9,216 bases of DNA from Tidjanibacter sp. (GTDB lineage: Bacteria > Bacteroidota > Bacteroidia > Bacteroidales > Rikenellaceae), in assembly GCA_017379955.1 (NCBI GenBank), contig JAFNVE010000151.1, positions 1 through 9,216 on the forward strand, given 5' to 3'. Numbering within the stretch: position 1 is the first letter of the stretch; each line of letters opens with the position of its first letter. Below the pieces are notes generated by a model, which had not been told where the DNA came from, ran no database searches, and worked only from the letters and a program-made list of their open reading frames with translations. Below are positions 5,119 to 9,216 of this stretch, in pieces. The translations under genes and the position numbers were made by a program.

Positions 5119-8100
5119 ATGAGAAGATTTTTTAACATTTTGCTGATTGCGGCAATGTTACTGTCAAGTAGTGTGGCTCTGGCAATCCCTGCCGACCCCA
5201 CTCCCAAACAGATTAGGCAAAAGGATGGTACTAATATCACCGTTATTACCTATGGTGATGAGTTCTACCACTATACCACCACTACCGATGGCTATCTTAT
5301 CAAGTCGGTAGATGGCATCTATCAGTATGCAACAGTGGATGCAGAGGGCAGAATCACGGCTCTGGGCGTAAATGCCAAGAACCCCTCATTGCGTACCTCG
5401 GTCGACAATACCGCACTGGCAAAGGCCTCGCGCGGTGTGCCTACACAGATATTCAACAAGGTACAGAAAGTGCGCAGAGCAGAGAAGGTCATCGACTCCC
5501 CCTTCACACTCGACAAGATGAAGAGTGAGGGTGGTCAGAGTCGTGCATCGGTAAAGCAGGAGAAGGTAATTGTCCTTCTGGCTCAGTACACCGACGTCAA
5601 GTTCACCACTCCCAATGCAAACCAGGCATTCCACGATATGCTCAATCAGGAGGGTTACAGCAAGAACGGCGCAACAGGCTCAGCACACGACTACTACTAC
5701 GACAACTCATACGGTCAGTACGACTTGCAGATGGATATTGTAGGTCCCTACACACTGCCCCACGATATGGCATATTATGGTGCTGGCGATGCAGATGCAA
5801 GAGCCGACCAGTTGATTATTGATGTCTGCAAGGCTGCCGATTCAGAGGTAGATTTCACTGAGTATGCTACCGATGGCTACATCACCCGTCTGTTCGTTTA
5901 TTTTGCGGGTCACAACCCTGCAGAATATGGCCCCGTGGACAACATTTGGCCTCACCGCAGTATCGTAGCGAGTACTCCCTCGTTTGACGGAGTTAAACTC
6001 TACGACTACGCCTGCTCCTCGGAGTTGAAGGGTGCAAGTGGTACGACAATGGCAAGTATTGGTACTTTCTGCCACGAGTACGCTCACTGCATCGGTTTGG
6101 CTGACTACTACAACACAGCAGGTCTGACAGGTACCGTAAACCTCGGCTCGTTGTCGCTGATGAATTCGGGTAACTACAATAATAATAGTGCAACCCCTCC
6201 TGAACTGAGTGCATACGACAAGTCGTTCCTTGGTTGGCTTAACCTCAAACCCCTCCCCACTTCGGGTAGCATGACGATGAAGCCTCTCAACGAGCAGGTA
6301 GGTTACTATATACCCACAAGTGTAGATGGCGAGTACTTCGTATTTGAGAATCGTGATATGACCTATAAATGGAACAGATACATCAGCAATAACAATGTTA
6401 CAGGTGGTCTGTTGGTATATCATGTTGACGAGTCGAACAACTTTGTGGCAGAGGCTGGCACTACTGCACGACAGTTGTGGATGACAAATCAGCCCAACGT
6501 ATATGCTCAGCACGAGTGCTTCAAGGTGGTACGCGCCGAGAAGGTAAGCGACTCATCGCCCTATCTCTGGCTCTATCCCGGCAAAAACAACCACACCACC
6601 CTCTCCTCTACTAACAACAACGAGTTTAGGGCTTGGTCGGGTGACCATACCGGATACACCCTGGAAGATATCTCTCTGGATGGCAAAAACATCACCTTCG
6701 ATATCGTCACAATGGATGCATCGCTGACTGCAATGGTCTACGACACCGACAACAGACCTGTGGCTGATGCAACCGTAACACTTATTGAGGAGAGTATTGC
6801 AAAGAGTGCAGCCAACCAATTGCTCCCCCTCAGCCCAACCACACGCGCACTGACAGGATACTACTCCTACACTACCAATAATAATGGTAGAGCGGTGCTC
6901 GATGTACCTACTGGTGACTATAAGTTGATTATCGGCAAAGAGGGCGTGGGTTTCTATACAGACGATATAACAGTATACCCTGGTAGCTCAACTCGCAACT
7001 TTACTCTCGGTAATATCAATGTTGGCTCGGAGCAGTCCATATACAACTATGCGGACAACCCTGTACTTGTACTCACTAATGTAGACAAGAATTATCTGTA
7101 TGGCGTTAAGTTCACCTTTGACGATATCGATGAAGGCACAAGCAATAAGAGAATCCTCTCCTCGATAATTGCTCCCAACAACCAGAGTGTTAAGGTGGCA
7201 ATCAAACTGAACTCCGATAAGGCAATCATCAAGGAGTACACTGCCAACAGTAAAGGTATGGTTGATTTGAGCGGCCAGAATATTATTATAGGTAGTGGAG
7301 ATGAAGTAATTGTTGGTGTAAACAATTTCAGCGGTAGACTCGATATTGACGGCAACCCAGATAGTGGACGCAATCTTATATCAAGCGACGGCGACAATTG
7401 GAACGTGCAGAAGTTCTCTGGCTATGGAAATTTAGCGTGGGATATCTCTGTTAGTTTTGCGGATTATAAGGACAGCGCAACCTCAATGACTCTCACCAAC
7501 GCCACCTACAACCTTGGTGTAGGCGAGGTTGAGCAGTTGAAGTATAGTTTCAGTCCCTCCGGCACAGTAGGCGAGCCCTCTTGGAAGAGTAGCAATCCCG
7601 ATGTGGCTGTTGTAGATGCGGGTGGCATTGTACGCGTTGTCGGAGCAGGCAAGGCGACTATCACTGCTACTCTCAACGGCAAGGCAGCAACAGGCAGTGT
7701 CAATATCAATGCATCTGCTGAGGTTGAGTTGGGTGAGCCTGAGATAACCAACATCAATGGCAAGTGGTCAGCTAAAATTTCGTGGACTCCCAAGCAGAGT
7801 CGCAGCAATTGGGTGCTCTACTACAAGTCTAACGTCGAGAAAAACTACACACGCAAGGACTTTGCAGGTGGCGTAACCAACTACACCATTGCCAACCTTA
7901 TGGAAGGTGCTGAGTATGAGATACATCTTTCAAGCAAGCACACCTATCTGGCAGACGAGATTTGGGGTGCTGAGAGCAAAACATTTGTTGTCGATGTCGA
8001 ACTCATTGAGCCTGAAGATATAGTGATCAGCGGTCACAAGGAGAGTATGAGTGTCGACGAGACCCTGCAACTCACAGCCAAGGTTATGCCTGAGGGCACC

Positions 8101-8745
8101 TACGACCGTGATGTTACCTGGAGCGTTGCTCCCAGCAACCTTGCAACCATTAGCAACAGTGGCGTGCTCACTGCACTGAGCGGTGGCGAGGTGACAGTAA
8201 CTGCAACCTCTGGCATCAAAAAGGTTAGCGCATCGGTGAAGATTAACATCAAAAATGCTGTTGCCGATATCGCTGTTGAGCCTTACCAGAACGATGTAAT
8301 CATCACTTGGAGTGGCAAGCACGAGAGTTGGGCTGTGGAGTTTAAGGAGAACAAGGCTGGTGGTCTGAACAAGAAGGCTACTGTTACCGAGCCTATGTTC
8401 CACATAGATTGCTTGAAGCCCGGTGCTGACTACTCGGCAACCATCACCCCGATTGTTGATGGCAAGCCCGTATCTGACAGAGCGCAGACCGTCAATATTA
8501 AGACTCTGGCCAATGTTCACTCCTACGCCTCGATAACTGCCAAGGGTAATTACTCGGCCGGCGATATTATCCCATTGCGCGTAGCAGACATCCAGGGTAC
8601 GCTCGAAAGTGTAACTTGGTATGTTGACGGTCAGAAGGTAACACCTCCCACCATCAAGCTTTCAGCGGGTCGACACAAGATTGAGGCTGTGGTTAAGACT
8701 ATGCTCAATAGCGAGAAGTTGATTAAGTTTGTAACTATTAAATAA
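5119..8745 (+). CDS. Secreted M6-type zinc metalloprotease with Ig-like and Fn3-like tail
   Basis: This 1208-residue protein has a signal peptide (1-22, cleavage after ALA). A propeptide of the M6 type follows (QKDGTNITVITYGDEFYHY, 34-52), then the catalytic domain at about 148-450. The zinc site is HEYAHCIGLAD: His319 and His323 bind zinc, Glu320 is the catalytic base, and Asp329 fits the extended HExxHxxGxxD motif of M6 (immune inhibitor A-like) peptidases. Met348 in LSLMNSG is the likely Met-turn. A carboxypeptidase-regulatory-like beta domain covers about 532-633 and an unassigned beta-rich region about 640-784. Bacterial Ig-like (Big2) and fibronectin III-like modules then alternate: Big2 785-864, Fn3 868-960, Big2 965-1046, Fn3 1047-1131. 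A last Ig/PKD-like domain ends at 1208. I see no convincing type IX secretion C-terminal signal, so its route past the outer membrane is open. The substrate is unknown. It sits between the 224-residue protein and an overlapping lipoprotein gene. Confidence 0.93.
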   Translation: MRRFFNILLIAAMLLSSSVALAIPADPTPKQIRQKDGTNITVITYGDEFYHYTTTTDGYLIKSVDGIYQYATVDAEGRITALGVNAKNPSLRTSVDNTALAKASRGVPTQIFNKVQKVRRAEKVIDSPFTLDKMKSEGGQSRASVKQEKVIVLLAQYTDVKFTTPNANQAFHDMLNQEGYSKNGATGSAHDYYYDNSYGQYDLQMDIVGPYTLPHDMAYYGAGDADARADQLIIDVCKAADSEVDFTEYATDGYITRLFVYFAGHNPAEYGPVDNIWPHRSIVASTPSFDGVKLYDYACSSELKGASGTTMASIGTFCHEYAHCIGLADYYNTAGLTGTVNLGSLSLMNSGNYNNNSATPPELSAYDKSFLGWLNLKPLPTSGSMTMKPLNEQVGYYIPTSVDGEYFVFENRDMTYKWNRYISNNNVTGGLLVYHVDESNNFVAEAGTTARQLWMTNQPNVYAQHECFKVVRAEKVSDSSPYLWLYPGKNNHTTLSSTNNNEFRAWSGDHTGYTLEDISLDGKNITFDIVTMDASLTAMVYDTDNRPVADATVTLIEESIAKSAANQLLPLSPTTRALTGYYSYTTNNNGRAVLDVPTGDYKLIIGKEGVGFYTDDITVYPGSSTRNFTLGNINVGSEQSIYNYADNPVLVLTNVDKNYLYGVKFTFDDIDEGTSNKRILSSIIAPNNQSVKVAIKLNSDKAIIKEYTANSKGMVDLSGQNIIIGSGDEVIVGVNNFSGRLDIDGNPDSGRNLISSDGDNWNVQKFSGYGNLAWDISVSFADYKDSATSMTLTNATYNLGVGEVEQLKYSFSPSGTVGEPSWKSSNPDVAVVDAGGIVRVVGAGKATITATLNGKAATGSVNINASAEVELGEPEITNINGKWSAKISWTPKQSRSNWVLYYKSNVEKNYTRKDFAGGVTNYTIANLMEGAEYEIHLSSKHTYLADEIWGAESKTFVVDVELIEPEDIVISGHKESMSVDETLQLTAKVMPEGTYDRDVTWSVAPSNLATISNSGVLTALSGGEVTVTATSGIKKVSASVKINIKNAVADIAVEPYQNDVIITWSGKHESWAVEFKENKAGGLNKKATVTEPMFHIDCLKPGADYSATITPIVDGKPVSDRAQTVNIKTLANVHSYASITAKGNYSAGDIIPLRVADIQGTLESVTWYVDGQKVTPPTIKLSAGRHKIEAVVKTMLNSEKLIKFVTIK

Positions 8746-9182
8746 TGGCAACTACGGATATGAAAAATATAGTAAAACTTACATTAGCAGCATTGACCTT
8801 TTCGCTCCTCCTGACAAGCTGTGTCGATGATAAAACAGAGGAGAAGGCACTCAAAGCGATGCAGAGTTTTGAGGCAGAAACAGACTATGGCATCTACGCA
8901 AACGGTGAATATACCTTTAGATTTACCGATGCAGATTACCAATTAGCCTTCAATGAGGGTAACAATAGCGTGCGTTTGCAGAAAGACGATATGAGCACCT
9001 ACGCAATATTCTCGCTCGACAGCACCCCCTCCAATGGTGCTACGGTTGAGGTCTCGGTGCAGGGCAAAGGTGTCACAACAGTCAAGAATCTCCAAATGCA
9101 GGTGATTAAGACTACAAGCGATTGCGCTTGGTTGTGGGATAAAAAGAGTCTGACAGGTTACATCCTCTACTGGGAGTTCTAA
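8745..9182 (+). CDS. Small lipoprotein co-translated with the M6 protease
   Basis: This 145-residue protein has a lipoprotein signal: a hydrophobic stretch ending in LLLTSC, with Cys26 as the lipidated residue. The mature N terminus (CVDDKTEEK) is acidic, which resembles the Bacteroidota export signal that sends lipoproteins to the cell surface. The remaining 120 residues look like a small beta-rich domain (YGIYANGEYTFRFTDADY, GATVEVSVQGKG) with a Trp-rich end (CAWLWDKKSLTGYILYWEF). I know no family for it. Its ATG overlaps the protease stop (TAATG), a sign of translational coupling. An in-frame ATG at 8760 would give 140 residues and a more typical signal peptide (MKNIVKLT...), so the start is uncertain by five codons. 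Operon position and size recall the lipoprotein inhibitors (potempins) encoded beside secreted Tannerella proteases. That role is inference only. Confidence 0.88.
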   Translation: MATTDMKNIVKLTLAALTFSLLLTSCVDDKTEEKALKAMQSFEAETDYGIYANGEYTFRFTDADYQLAFNEGNNSVRLQKDDMSTYAIFSLDSTPSNGATVEVSVQGKGVTTVKNLQMQVIKTTSDCAWLWDKKSLTGYILYWEF

Positions 9183-9195
9183 ATCTGACAAGAGA

Positions 9196-9216
9196 GAGCA
9201 ACAGTACAAGTTGCTC
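9196..9216 (+). terminator. Hairpin after the protease operon, cut by the window edge
   Basis: GAGCAAC (9196-9202) pairs perfectly with GTTGCTC (9210-9216) around a 7-nt loop, starting 13 nt after the lipoprotein stop. The stem may continue past the window, because an AGA precedes it, and any T run lies outside. Position and form suit an intrinsic terminator for the 4417-9182 operon. Confidence 0.5.

Noticed and set aside
5842..6513. A 223-codon minus-strand open frame inside the protease gene
   Set aside because: It lies antisense to the zinc-binding region of the M6 protease, has no start context, and its composition is unusually rich in Val, Thr and Cys, as expected for an antisense shadow.

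Overview
This window looks like a chromosomal segment from a Bacteroidales bacterium (phylum Bacteroidota). Three things point that way. Two gene starts are preceded by textbook Bacteroidota promoters (TTTG, 19-20 nt, TAnnTTTG). Translation starts lie in A-rich leaders without Shine-Dalgarno sequences. The gene content (multidomain secreted M6 protease, LysM glucosaminidase, acidic-tailed lipoprotein) is typical of that group. I cannot name a genus from sequence alone.

Layout. Positions 1-44 probably hold the last codons of a plus-strand gene, followed by a strong terminator at 64-100. Positions about 101-536 carry no credible gene but are rich in structure: a 7-bp tandem repeat, a 9-bp-period repeat that reverses orientation midway, a perfect 14-bp hairpin, and a roughly 123-nt nested inverted repeat just 3' of the next gene. 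Positions 537-1897 are a minus-strand pair, gcvH then mdh, driven by a clear promoter at 1949-1979. Positions 2096-3166 hold a minus-strand family 9 glycosyltransferase. It has its own promoter at 3206-3237, and this promoter shows that the real start is a GTG well inside the longest open frame. Divergent from it, 3309-4322 encodes an exported glucosaminidase with two LysM domains, whose promoter is so close to the ATG that the mRNA may be leaderless. From 4417 three plus-strand genes follow closely: an unrecognised 224-residue cytoplasmic protein, a 1208-residue secreted M6-type zinc metalloprotease, and a 145-residue lipoprotein that overlaps the protease stop by one base. A hairpin at the right edge probably ends this operon.

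How they fit together. mdh and gcvH are central metabolism. The glycosyltransferase and glucosaminidase concern the cell envelope. The last three genes look like a cell-surface proteolysis unit. The most interesting hypothesis is that the small lipoprotein is a dedicated partner or inhibitor of the co-translated metalloprotease, in the manner of the potempins of Tannerella. This is an inference from gene order and protein type, not from sequence similarity.
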